This document shows positions 7,271 to 14,983 of a DNA stretch of 19,142 nt, piece by piece; the first letter of the stretch is position 1; each line of letters starts with the position of its first letter. The stretch spans positions 1 to 19,142 of the forward strand of contig JBCDIQ010000063.1 in NCBI GenBank assembly GCA_039024295.1, in the 5' to 3' direction. The notes below the pieces were generated by a model. The model had not been told where the DNA came from. It did no database searches and saw nothing but the letters and a program-made list of their open reading frames with translations. The translations under genes were made by a program, and so were the position numbers. Source of the DNA: JBCDIQ01 sp039024295 (GTDB lineage: Bacteria > Bacteroidota > Bacteroidia > J057).

Positions 7271-7316
7271 ATAGATATGGATTTTTTTTATTATATAGGT
7301 GTTTCATCATATCTAT
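7271..7316. repeat. 9-bp inverted repeat just upstream of adk
   Basis: ATAGATATG at 7271-7279 and CATATCTAT at 7308-7316 are perfect reverse complements with a 28-base, T-rich spacer. The right arm ends 32 bases before the adk start. It could be an operator or a leader hairpin. I found no good TTTG / TAnnTTTG promoter nearby, so the site of transcription start is unknown. Confidence 0.3.
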
Positions 7317-7348
7317 ATACCTAATTATTACCTCAAAGATATACACCC

Positions 7349-7921
7349 ATGCTTAATCTGGTATTATTTGGCCCTCCAGGGGCAGGCAAAGGCACTCAAT
7401 CTGAGTTGATCATCGAAAAATTTGGACTGGTACACCTTTCAACTGGCGATATGCTTCGTGCAGAGAAAGCTTCCGGCTCTGAATTAGGAAAACGCGTTGC
7501 TGAAATTATGGCTTCTGGTCAATTGGTTTCTGATGAAGTGGTGATCGAACTTATTAACGCCAACCTGGACAAAAACCCCGACGCGAAGGGATTCATATTT
7601 GACGGATTTCCACGTACAGTTGCACAGGCAGAAGCCTTGGACAAATTGATGCAGAGCCGTGGGGACAGCATTACTTGCATGGTAAGCCTCAAAGTACCAG
7701 AAGAGGAATTGGTTACTCGCCTCGTTAAGCGTGGTCAGGATAGCGGCCGCGCCGATGACAACGAAGAAACCATTCGCAAGCGTATCGCTGTTTACAACGA
7801 ATCAACCCTGCCAGTAGCCACTTACTACCAAGGACAAAGTAAGTTACATGAAGTAGAGGGTGTTGGCTCTATCGAAGACATTGCGGGAAGGGTTTCAAGT
7901 GTATTGACCACGGTTGTATAA
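7349..7921 (+). CDS. adk: Adenylate kinase, short form
   Basis: 190 residues. It catalyses ATP + AMP = 2 ADP in the cytoplasm and balances adenine nucleotides. The P-loop is GPPGAGKGT at residues 8-16, followed by the AMP-binding STGDMLR at 31-37, FDGFPRT at 84-90, the R124/R128 region (VTRLVKRGQ) and the LID-to-core stretch DSGRADDNEETIRKRI at 131-146. The short lid without the four-Cys zinc insert places it with the short-type enzymes, which fits its length. It is probably monocistronic: about 200 non-coding bases lie upstream and a strong hairpin terminator immediately downstream. No oddities seen. Confidence 0.97.
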   Translation: MLNLVLFGPPGAGKGTQSELIIEKFGLVHLSTGDMLRAEKASGSELGKRVAEIMASGQLVSDEVVIELINANLDKNPDAKGFIFDGFPRTVAQAEALDKLMQSRGDSITCMVSLKVPEEELVTRLVKRGQDSGRADDNEETIRKRIAVYNESTLPVATYYQGQSKLHEVEGVGSIEDIAGRVSSVLTTVV

Positions 7922-7943
7922 GCCCGGTTCCTTTTTACCATAT

Positions 7944-7979
7944 AAACTGCACCTTTTCATCGGGGTGCAGTTTTTGTTT
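7944..7979 (+). terminator. Intrinsic terminator of adk, possibly bidirectional
   Basis: AAACTGCACC (7944-7953) pairs perfectly with GGTGCAGTTT (7964-7973) around a 10-base loop. The stem runs into TTTTTGTTT on the plus strand. It lies between adk and the convergent gene ending at 8005. On the minus strand the stem is followed by ATATGG, not a T-run, so it mainly serves adk. Confidence 0.85.
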
Positions 7980-8004
7980 ATAGGAAAAATGGTAGGGGAA
8001 AGCC

Positions 8005-8808
8005 TTAATGTACCCAGGGAATAAATACCCCTGAAATAGACCATAGGTCACGGTCTTGGCGCATCAGCCGAAAATTTACCCGTACTTCAATCTCTTCCGG
8101 ATGATCCTTTGCCCAAAAGCTGATAACCGTGGTTACAAAGGCTTCTTCTTGCTCAATTTTCACCTTTTCAAACCCCAATCCACATAACTGCGGATTCTGG
8201 TATGTATTGAACCAACGCATCAGTTTTTCCAGGAACACCTCCCGATTTAAAGGCGTCATCTTTACTGCCTGAACTTTCTGTGCCAGCATACCTTCCACTA
8301 ACTTCCACTGCTTTTCGAAGAGTTTATTCAGAAAAAAGGTCACGCTGCGCCGAACTTCCCCCTGTAAATCTGGGTGATAATCATCGTAACAGTAGCGTTT
8401 TCTCTTGGTCTGAATCGGAATCTGGTCAACCTCTTCGGTAAATACTTCTTCGGTGATAAATCGGTACAACTCCCGGGGATCAACATCTCTGTCAGACTGG
8501 ACCTCGATATGATGTTCCTTTAACAATAACAACAACCGGGTAAGCTCCTCAGGTACATCCGTCCGAAACAGCTCATCAGCAGTGGGAATGTACTTGGGAG
8601 AGCCAATATACCGGAACACAGATAGCCCATCTTTGCTTTCCGCCTTCTCATTTATGTCCTCCAACTCATCTAACCAAAGCCGTTCGAACTCTGGAGGCAA
8701 CAGCCCGTTTGTCTGCACTTCCACTCCATACTGGGCCAGGAGCCGCAATTTGCGGACATCATTGTCGAACTGAAGTTCATGAGAATTATGGGATTCGGGC
8801 GTGCTCAT
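8005..8808 (-). CDS. Conserved-looking protein of unknown function with an internal repeat
   Basis: 267 residues, no signal peptide or membrane segment, so cytoplasmic. I do not recognise the family. Two stretches share a pattern: LRLLAQYGVEVQ then LPPEFERLWLDEL (about 21-49), and LLLLLKEHHIEVQ then VDPRELYRFITEE (about 92-121). Both read as helix, IEVQ-type strand, helix, so an ancient duplication is likely. After a basic patch (TKRKRY) comes YDDYHPDLQGEVRRSVTFF (141-159) and a C-terminal beta-rich part ending DLWSISGVFIPWVH. That ending resembles the last strands of small alpha+beta (NTF2-like) folds, a weak guess. A same-strand neighbour ends 57 bases upstream, so the two may be co-transcribed. 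Confidence 0.7.
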   Translation of the reverse strand: MSTPESHNSHELQFDNDVRKLRLLAQYGVEVQTNGLLPPEFERLWLDELEDINEKAESKDGLSVFRYIGSPKYIPTADELFRTDVPEELTRLLLLLKEHHIEVQSDRDVDPRELYRFITEEVFTEEVDQIPIQTKRKRYCYDDYHPDLQGEVRRSVTFFLNKLFEKQWKLVEGMLAQKVQAVKMTPLNREVFLEKLMRWFNTYQNPQLCGLGFEKVKIEQEEAFVTTVISFWAKDHPEEIEVRVNFRLMRQDRDLWSISGVFIPWVH

Positions 8809-8840
8809 CCAGGGGTAAAAAGAGAGTTATTGTGCTTATA

Positions 8841-8868
8841 TGAACATACGAAAAAAGCAGCATGTTCA
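8841..8868. repeat. 7-bp inverted repeat at the end of the YbjN-like gene
   Basis: TGAACAT (8841-8847) and ATGTTCA (8862-8868) are perfect inverted arms with a 14-base spacer. The right arm contains the stop codon of the minus-strand gene ending at 8866. In the minus transcript the loop carries a U-run. It could limit read-through into the gene at 8808, but it lacks the tail of a normal terminator. Confidence 0.3.
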
Positions 8869-9378
8869 GAAATCGTCGGTATCAGAAATTTTGGCTTCCA
8901 TTTCGTCTGCTGCCTCAATGACCATTTGAATGGCAGCGTTCAACACAGAAATATCTGCCGTTCCACTGATTTTAACGGAAAAAGCAACGTAATAGGTAGC
9001 GTCCTCCTCATCAAATCCAACTTCCCATGCCCCAAATTTTTTCCTCGAATTATCTTGCAGCAGGTTCATGCTCAACTCATATGAAGGACGCTCTTTTCCC
9101 ACATAAACCAAAGACCATAATTCCCGAACTTCCCGATCGGCATAGGTCACAGTATTGGCATTTACGGTAATGACCTGGGACCGCTCTTTATCTATGTTAA
9201 AGATGAGTTTATAATCATCCGTTTCGGTCATCTGGTAATTGTATTCCAGCTCTTTCAAGAGCAAGCGTACGTCTTTAGTCGAATCAATTGGCTGCTCTGC
9301 AGGTGTCTGGGCGTTTGCCTGAAACAGAAAGAACCAGCAAAACAGCACACTACAAAGAGAAAACAAGTTTATGGGCAT
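8866..9378 (-). CDS. Exported YbjN-like protein (secretion-chaperone-like fold)
   Basis: 170 residues with a signal peptide (hydrophobic LFSLCSVLFCWFFLF, cleavage likely after NAQ near residue 24). The mature part begins with a short helix, VRLLLKELEYNYQ, followed by strands (YKLIFNIDKERSQVITVNA), a central helix (LSMNLLQDNSRKKFGAWEVG), further strands (YYVAFSVKI) and a long C-terminal helix (VLNAAIQMVIEAADEMEAKI). This order matches YbjN and type III secretion chaperone-like folds, but usual YbjN proteins are cytoplasmic. The exported form is a variant whose job is unknown. The gene precedes the unknown gene at 8808 on the same strand. The 234 bases to the divergent permease hold no gene and only weak promoter-like matches. 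Confidence 0.65.
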   Translation of the reverse strand: MPINLFSLCSVLFCWFFLFQANAQTPAEQPIDSTKDVRLLLKELEYNYQMTETDDYKLIFNIDKERSQVITVNANTVTYADREVRELWSLVYVGKERPSYELSMNLLQDNSRKKFGAWEVGFDEEDATYYVAFSVKISGTADISVLNAAIQMVIEAADEMEAKISDTDDF

Positions 9379-9612
9379 GAGAGTAATGTGAGGCGGTTAA
9401 ACTACGGAGATCGGCAGCTTGTTCAAAGCTTTGCATCGCCTTAGCGTTCCGAATTGAGACAAGCAAGCTGATTCAATTTGAAACAGATTTCGACACATAG
9501 ACAAAGCTGAATGTGACCGCAGTTTGATTTTCAGTAGGTTAGCAACGGAATAATTCTTGGCCTACAAAGATACCCCATCAAACGGGAAAACTTAGACCAA
9601 AATACCCTCCAT

Positions 9613-12009
9613 ATGCTACGTTCCTATTTATTAGTCGCCTTACGAAACCTGCAAAGACAAAAATTTTTCAGTGCTCTGAATATCCTTGGGCTATCTCTGG
9701 GTCTGGCTGCGAGCTTACTCCTGGTGAAATACATTTCTTATGAATGGAGCTATGACCGGTTCCATTCCAATGCAGATCGTATTTACGGCGTAAGCAGTGG
9801 CACCTACCCAAATGAAAATGGATATGCGGTAACTTCTCCATTGGTGGCTCCAGCCCTGCAGGCTAACTTCCCGGAAGTGGTGGCAGCGGCGCGTATTTTC
9901 CCAACAGAACCCAATGTAACCGCCAATCGAGGCAGGAATATCTTTCATCAAAAGGTTGAAAATGCCTTATATGCCAACCATGCTTTCCTGAAGGTATTTG
10001 ATTTTGGCTGCTCTCCAGGGGCAAGTCTGCTGGAACCCCTTAGCACCGTTATATCAGAAGACCTGGCCTTCAAACTATTTGGCACCACAGATGTGATCGG
10101 AAAAAGCCTGGCAATAAAAGGGATGTTCGAAAGTGTGTACACCATCACAGGAACATTTGGTGAGCTTCCCGGGAATTCTATGCTACAATTCGAATTATTG
10201 GTCTCGGACCATCCCTTTGACCAGAACATGAACTATTACCAGGGATGGAGGGGATTTTTCACGTTTTTGCTTTTGGAAGAGGGAGCAAACCCTGATAACC
10301 TTGAGGCACAATTTCCAGAGCTGATTCGCAAATCTCAGGGGGAGGAATCTCGTGAATGGCTCAGGTTACTACCCTTAAAAGACATTTACCTATTTTCCAG
10401 TACCAGCTTTGACCTACCAAGGCAGGGGAATATTTCCCTGTTAATCACCATGGGAGTGATCGCCGTTTTCCTGCTCCTGCTTGCCTGGGTCAATTACATC
10501 AACCTGGCCACTGCACGCTCCCTTGACCGTGCGCGGGAAGTGGGCATCCGGAAAGTACTGGGCTCAAATCGCAGACAGTTGGTTACCCAATTCATGGCGG
10601 AATCATTGGTGCTGAACCTTGTGGCCATGGCCATCGCCTTGGGGCTCGTCCAGTTGTGCTTACCTGCTTTCAATAAGCTCGTAGGGCATCCCGCAGGATC
10701 TGGGTTGCTGGGACATGCCGACAGTACCTGGATATGGCTCCTTGCCATGGGAGTGGTCCTCATGGGGAGTTTTGGTGCTGGCATCTACCCGGCATTTATT
10801 CTTTCCAGGTTCAAGCCCATTCAAACCCTCAAGGGGAAATTCTCCCATGCCAAGCAAGGGATGCAGGTGCGTCGCGGATTGGTGGTGTTGCAATTTTTTG
10901 TGGCAGCCGTTCTTCTCATGGCCACTTTTACGGTGTACCAGCAGATTTCCTATATGCGGTCCCAGCAGCTGGGGATTGAAATTGCGCAGACGTTGATCAT
11001 CGATGCGCCCGTATTTCAGCAAGAAAAGGATTCCCTAACGGGGGAACGGTTCCGGCGCGCGGTGCAACAGATGCCTGCGGTAACCTCTTTCCTGCATAGT
11101 GCAACAGTTCCGGCCTTACAGCCTCACAACTATGGCACTACAGCCTGGCGGCCCGAGGGAGACTCCACCAAACCTGGGCAAGCGATGGTCACCCAGGTGG
11201 GAGAAGGGTACTTTGAACATTTTGGGATACAGCTACTCAGTGGCAATGATTATTCCACCCCTACAGCCCAAAAAAGTGGCGCATTGCTCATCAATGAATC
11301 CCTTCGGAAACAACTCGGATTTTCTTCTTCAGAATCAGCTGTTGGGAAACGCATTCGAACCGGTAACCGAGTCAGCCCCCAGGTAATTCAGGGCGTGGTG
11401 AGTGATTTCCACAGTGCCGGCTTACAATCCGCCATTAACCCCAGTTTGTTCCAATTTGCCCCAACTGGTCAGTTTTTCTCCCTGCACTTATCAACCACCG
11501 GCCATGAACTTGCGAACGTGGTGAAGAAAATCGAAACGGTTTACACGAACCTGTTCCCGGCCGAACCCTTCGAGTACACCTTCCTGGACCAGGCATTTGA
11601 AAAAGAATACCAGCAGGACCGCAGGTTTGGGATGATCTTCGGCCTTTTCACGGGCCTCACCCTGCTGATCGCCTGCTTGGGACTTCTGGGACTTTCAGCC
11701 TTCAGCGCAGCACAGCGCACCCGGGAGTTGAGCATACGCAAAGTAATGGGGGCCACCGCAACCGACCTGTGGAATTTGCTCACAAAAGAGTTCCTCACCT
11801 TGGTGATTTTGGCTAATTTGCTGGCGTGGCCGGTAGCCTGGTGGTTGCTTTCTCAATGGCTGGACCAATATGCGTATCACATTTCGTTTGGAATTGGGTT
11901 AGCCGTCGTACCAGCCATGCTGATGTTAGCAATAGCCCTCTCTGCAGTGAGTTACCAGAGTTGGCGCGCGGCCCGGGTAGATCCTGCCAAAAGCCTAAAA
12001 TATGAGTGA
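9613..12009 (+). CDS. ABC transporter permease, FtsX/MacB type (double module)
   Basis: 798 residues in two similar halves. TM1 is at about residues 21-41, followed by an extracytoplasmic MacB-type domain (about 45-270) opening YEWSYDRFHSNADRIY. Then comes an FtsX core from about 277 with the cytoplasmic loop RAREVGIRKVLGSNRRQLV at 306-324. The second half repeats this, with a TM segment near 430, a periplasmic domain, and a final FtsX core carrying TRELSIRKVMGATATDLW from about 702. The EVGIRKVLG-type loops couple to an ATPase, which is not encoded here and must come from elsewhere. Relatives export antimicrobials or lipoproteins, or transmit mechanical signals; the substrate is unknown. The stop overlaps the mnmD start by 8 bases. 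Confidence 0.92.
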   Translation: MLRSYLLVALRNLQRQKFFSALNILGLSLGLAASLLLVKYISYEWSYDRFHSNADRIYGVSSGTYPNENGYAVTSPLVAPALQANFPEVVAAARIFPTEPNVTANRGRNIFHQKVENALYANHAFLKVFDFGCSPGASLLEPLSTVISEDLAFKLFGTTDVIGKSLAIKGMFESVYTITGTFGELPGNSMLQFELLVSDHPFDQNMNYYQGWRGFFTFLLLEEGANPDNLEAQFPELIRKSQGEESREWLRLLPLKDIYLFSSTSFDLPRQGNISLLITMGVIAVFLLLLAWVNYINLATARSLDRAREVGIRKVLGSNRRQLVTQFMAESLVLNLVAMAIALGLVQLCLPAFNKLVGHPAGSGLLGHADSTWIWLLAMGVVLMGSFGAGIYPAFILSRFKPIQTLKGKFSHAKQGMQVRRGLVVLQFFVAAVLLMATFTVYQQISYMRSQQLGIEIAQTLIIDAPVFQQEKDSLTGERFRRAVQQMPAVTSFLHSATVPALQPHNYGTTAWRPEGDSTKPGQAMVTQVGEGYFEHFGIQLLSGNDYSTPTAQKSGALLINESLRKQLGFSSSESAVGKRIRTGNRVSPQVIQGVVSDFHSAGLQSAINPSLFQFAPTGQFFSLHLSTTGHELANVVKKIETVYTNLFPAEPFEYTFLDQAFEKEYQQDRRFGMIFGLFTGLTLLIACLGLLGLSAFSAAQRTRELSIRKVMGATATDLWNLLTKEFLTLVILANLLAWPVAWWLLSQWLDQYAYHISFGIGLAVVPAMLMLAIALSAVSYQSWRAARVDPAKSLKYE

Positions 12010-12673
12010 TTCTGCTCCTTCTACTGAACCCCTGTTGACCGGTGACGGTTCCTACAGTTTGTATTCCCAAACCTATGGGGAACCGTACCACTCCAGACAT
12101 GGTGCCATAAGTGAATCTCGCCATGTATTCATCCGCATGGGCCTGGAAGCTTTTCTGGTAAATTCTCCTGAACAGGTGCGTATCCTCGAAATGGGACTGG
12201 GCACTGGATTGAATGCCTGGCTTACCGCCTTGTATCCCCTGGAAATACCCGTTACCTACACCGCGCTAGAGGCCTATCCGTTAGGAGCATCTCAGTGGCA
12301 AGCCCTCAATTACGCTGAGCTGGCCGAAGATCCCAACCAGGTTTTTGAAAACATTCACCAGGCAGCTTGGTATACGCGGGTTCCCCTAACGGATCAATTT
12401 ACCCTGGAAAAAGTTCATGCTACCTTGGAGGATTTTCAATCTCCTCAAGCGTTTGACGTGGTCTATTTTGATGCTTTTGCCCCCAATTCCCAACCCGAAC
12501 TCTGGACTGAAGCAGTTTTCGAAAAAATGTACGGCCTTATGGCTCCCGGGGGACTGTTGGTCACCTACTGCGCTAAAGGTGCGGTTCGCCGAGCAATGCA
12601 AGCCGCAGGCTTTGAGGTGGAGCGGCTGCCGGGACCGCCGGGCAAGCGGGAGATGTTAAGGGCGAGGCGTTAA
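12002..12673 (+). CDS. mnmD: tRNA 5-methylaminomethyl-2-thiouridine methyltransferase MnmD
   Basis: 223 residues. It transfers methyl from S-adenosylmethionine to the aminomethyl group on wobble uridine 34 of certain tRNAs, the last step to mnm5(s2)U. The SAM site is ILEMGLGTGLNAWL at 61-74, E89/E90 follows in the next strand (TALE), and the family motif FDAFAPNSQPELWTE is at 156-170. The N-terminal GDGSYSLYSQTYGEPYHSRHG is typical of the DUF752 family. It is the stand-alone methyltransferase and lacks the FAD oxidase half found in E. coli MnmC. The ATG lies inside the permease stop region (ATGAGTGA), so translation is probably coupled. Its stop lies 10 bases from the 3' end of the decayed antitoxin on the other strand. 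Confidence 0.93.
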   Translation: MSDSAPSTEPLLTGDGSYSLYSQTYGEPYHSRHGAISESRHVFIRMGLEAFLVNSPEQVRILEMGLGTGLNAWLTALYPLEIPVTYTALEAYPLGASQWQALNYAELAEDPNQVFENIHQAAWYTRVPLTDQFTLEKVHATLEDFQSPQAFDVVYFDAFAPNSQPELWTEAVFEKMYGLMAPGGLLVTYCAKGAVRRAMQAAGFEVERLPGPPGKREMLRARR

Positions 12674-12683
12674 GATAAATTTC

Positions 12684-13165
12684 TTACTTCACAAGTTCCA
12701 ACAAATTGTATTTATCATAAGAATCATTTGCTTTCAAGTGACTCAATAGCTCATTCTTGGCTTCAAGGTGTAGCCAAATGACGGGGTTAATTCCAAAGAT
12801 TTTCCCACCTTAATTGCCATGTCGGTATTTATTTTACGACGGCCCTTTAAGGTTGTAACTAGGTTGGAATAATCATACTCAATATACGCCGCGAACTTCT
12901 TTTTACTTATGTTAGCTGCTTTAAGGAGGTTTTCAATAAAATTTCCAGCAGGGATTATTTCCTCTATATGTTCATCAGATAAATAAGATTCCATTTGAAA
13001 TCTGAGCGAGATAATCTGATTATTCATTTTTTCTGAATCAGGTTGTCCCATGTGATCAGCTTTAATCATGTCCTGTAGTGCCTTAAATTCCTTACTGTTA
13101 AGGTTGACAAGACTTTCCCCAAGGCCGTTCACTCCTCCTTCATTTATACCAGTACGATTCTTCAT
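12684..13165 (-). pseudogene. higA: HigA/VapI-type antitoxin with a one-base frameshift
   Basis: The frame from ATG 13165 gives 140 residues ending at 12743. An HTH_3 domain lies at about 84-123 (ISKKKFAAYIEYDYSNLVTT, then KINTDMAIKVGKSLEL). The family continues with TPxFWLxLxxKNELL, yet here TPSF (127-130) is followed by an unrelated GYTLKPRMSY and a stop. Adding one base at the A-run 12776-12778 (T-run on the coding strand) restores WLHLEAKNELLSHL and an end at 12684, giving 160 residues. So one base is missing, by real mutation or by a homopolymer error. No toxin ORF is adjacent. Just upstream the AAGGAG is too close to the ATG, so the true start could lie a little downstream. The role would be DNA-binding antitoxin and autorepressor. 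Confidence 0.8.
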
Positions 13166-13248
13166 CTCCTTTAACTTAAGTATGTGTTGATCAGTTTTTT
13201 TCCAGCTATTAGATCAAAGAATGCTCTAGTTCCATGAATAATACACCA

Positions 13249-13632
13249 TCACCTCACCCGTTTCAGCTCATACGGCTTTAAAAATGCAGCAAAATGAACC
13301 TTGAATTCAGCAGCCAATTTCATGGCTAAATTCTTGGTGATCTCCCTTCTGTATTTCAAGACATCATTGATGAGTTGGGGTGAAACGTTTAGCCTTTTCG
13401 AGACTTCCAGCTGGGTAAGGTTATTCTCCTCTATCAGCTCTGCAAATAGTTCAACTGGACCGAATTCAAATCGATCATTTTTCATCAACCGGTCATTGTA
13501 GTCATCAATCAATAAGGACAACAACTCTATTTCCTCTGACTCTGCAGAACTACTAGAGACAAGATTCTCCAAAATCTCGCAGTATTCAGTGTACTGTTCT
13601 AGAGTTTTGATGACAGTGTAGCGCAAATTCAT
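13249..13632 (-). CDS. HTH antitoxin-like regulator without a visible toxin
   Basis: 127 residues when started at ATG 13632 (MNLRYTVIKTLEQYTEYCEI). The frame extends to 13695, but the extra 21 residues are unlike the family. The N-terminal helical part (to about 60) is followed by FGPVELFAELIEENNLT and an HTH_3 domain, LTQLEVSKRLNVSPQLINDV, then KNLAMKLAAEF. This layout is that of antitoxins encoded downstream of HigB-type toxins. The 169 bases between this start and the divergent VWA gene hold no toxin; only a 13-codon ORF is visible there. It is thus an orphan antitoxin or a stand-alone regulator. It lies 83 bases upstream of the frameshifted HigA gene on the same strand. The patch is AT-richer than the flanking genes, which suggests acquired DNA. 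Confidence 0.75.
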   Translation of the reverse strand: MNLRYTVIKTLEQYTEYCEILENLVSSSSAESEEIELLSLLIDDYNDRLMKNDRFEFGPVELFAELIEENNLTQLEVSKRLNVSPQLINDVLKYRREITKNLAMKLAAEFKVHFAAFLKPYELKRVR

Positions 13633-13801
13633 CTTGGATAAATTGGGAAACCATTTGTACCTCAATTTAGTCAAAATAATGCGCCAAACCTGCATACTTC
13701 ACGATCATAAAGAAATCAACCGATACTATCCTTCCTCCCAAAAATTCCTTATTTTAAAACCCTAAAACCTAACAGCCAACGCCTAACACCTTCTCCCGCC
13801 C

Positions 13802-14983
13802 ATGTTCATCCCCTTCTTCCAACTCCTCAAAAGCCAAGGCATCACCGTAAGCCTGAAAGAGTTCCTCCACCTGATGGAGGCACTGGCAAAGGGCATCTGC
13901 CCACCGGATATCGAGGAATTCTACTACCTGAGCCGCAGTTTGCTGGTGAAGCATGAAGGGCAACTCGACCGCTACGACCAGTTATTCGGGCATTACTTCA
14001 AAGGACAAGATGATGTGGGGCAGGACCTGTGGGACGACATCCCGGAAGAATGGATCAAGGCACATTTCTCCAACCTTACCCCGGAAGAGCAGGTATTAAT
14101 CGAGGAGATGGGCGGTATTGAAGCCTTGATAGAGCGATTTCGTGAGCTCATGAAAGAGCAGCAAGAACGGCACGAGGGGGGAGATACTTTCATCGGGACA
14201 TTGGGCAGCTCTCCCTACGGCAATGAAGGGGACCCTTCGCAAGGATACCACATTGGCCCAAAGCGGGGAAATAACAATGAAGCCAGGAAGGTCTGGGAAA
14301 AACGGGAATACGCCAACTTGGATGACAAAAAGGAACTCAATACCCGTAGCATTAAAATGGCGCTTCGGCAATTGCGGCTGTTGACCCGCGAAGGTCGCCC
14401 CACCGAGCTGGACCTGGACCGAACCATTCGCAAGACTTCTGAAAATGCCGGGATGCTGGACCTGCACCTTGTGCCCAGCCGGAAAAACCGGGTGAAAGTG
14501 CTGCTGCTCCTAGACATTGGCGGGTCCATGGATGACCACATTGAGCTGTGTGCAGACCTGTTTTCCGCTGCGCGATACGAATTCAAGCACCTGGAAGCCT
14601 ACTATTTCCACAACTGCCTGTATGAGTATGTGTGGCGGGATAACCGTCGCAGGTACACCAACCGCATTCCTACCTGGGAGCTGTTGCACACCTATTCCAG
14701 AGATTATAAACTGATCTTTGTGGGCGATGCGGCCATGTCGCCGACAGAACTGATGTACCAGGGAGGGAGCGTGGAGCATTGGAACGAAGAACCGGGCTTT
14801 GTATGGCTGGAACGCATGCGAGATCACTTTTCCCACATTGTCTGGCTCAACCCCAACCCGGAGGAATACTGGGACCTATTTGATTCCACCCGGATGCTCA
14901 ATAAATTTTTTGACAAAAAAATGTATCCCCTCACACTGGAGGGGATAGGTCATGCCATGAAAAGCTTGAAAGCTAAGCGGTGA
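13802..14983 (+). CDS. CoxE-like VWA domain protein
   Basis: 393 residues, no signal peptide. The N-terminal helical region (residues 1-125) opens MFIPFFQLLKSQGITVSLKE and includes DLWDDIPEEW. A Gly-rich linker follows (about 126-160), then a region with IKMALRQLRLLTREGRPTEL, then a VWA domain from about 230. The metal site reads LLLLDIGGSMDD with D238, S242 and D244; Gly replaces the first Ser of DxSxS, a form I associate with this family. The C-terminal FVGDAAMSP carries the later site residues. CoxE-like proteins usually pair with a MoxR AAA+ ATPase for metal insertion or complex remodelling; no such gene is in the window. The upstream bases carry three CCTAA copies (about 13758-13787) of unknown meaning. 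Confidence 0.85.
   Translation: MFIPFFQLLKSQGITVSLKEFLHLMEALAKGICPPDIEEFYYLSRSLLVKHEGQLDRYDQLFGHYFKGQDDVGQDLWDDIPEEWIKAHFSNLTPEEQVLIEEMGGIEALIERFRELMKEQQERHEGGDTFIGTLGSSPYGNEGDPSQGYHIGPKRGNNNEARKVWEKREYANLDDKKELNTRSIKMALRQLRLLTREGRPTELDLDRTIRKTSENAGMLDLHLVPSRKNRVKVLLLLDIGGSMDDHIELCADLFSAARYEFKHLEAYYFHNCLYEYVWRDNRRRYTNRIPTWELLHTYSRDYKLIFVGDAAMSPTELMYQGGSVEHWNEEPGFVWLERMRDHFSHIVWLNPNPEEYWDLFDSTRMLNKFFDKKMYPLTLEGIGHAMKSLKAKR

Noticed and set aside
10660..11022. Antisense ORFs inside the ABC permease
   Set aside because: Composition-driven shadows; the permease frame carries clear FtsX/MacB motifs.
13166..13248. Continuation of the antitoxin-like frame past its stop (about 24 codons)
   Set aside because: Too short and featureless to separate from chance; no toxin remnant can be recognised.
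12684..13632. A complete new toxin-antitoxin or defence system
   Set aside because: No toxin or effector gene is present, and one of the two genes is frameshifted.
13633..13695. N-terminal extension of the second antitoxin-like gene
   Set aside because: The MNLRYTVIKT start at 13632 fits the family; the added residues do not.
1379..14983. DUF58 and the CoxE-like VWA gene as parts of one MoxR-linked system
   Set aside because: They are more than 11 kb apart, separated by unrelated genes, and no MoxR ATPase is in the window.
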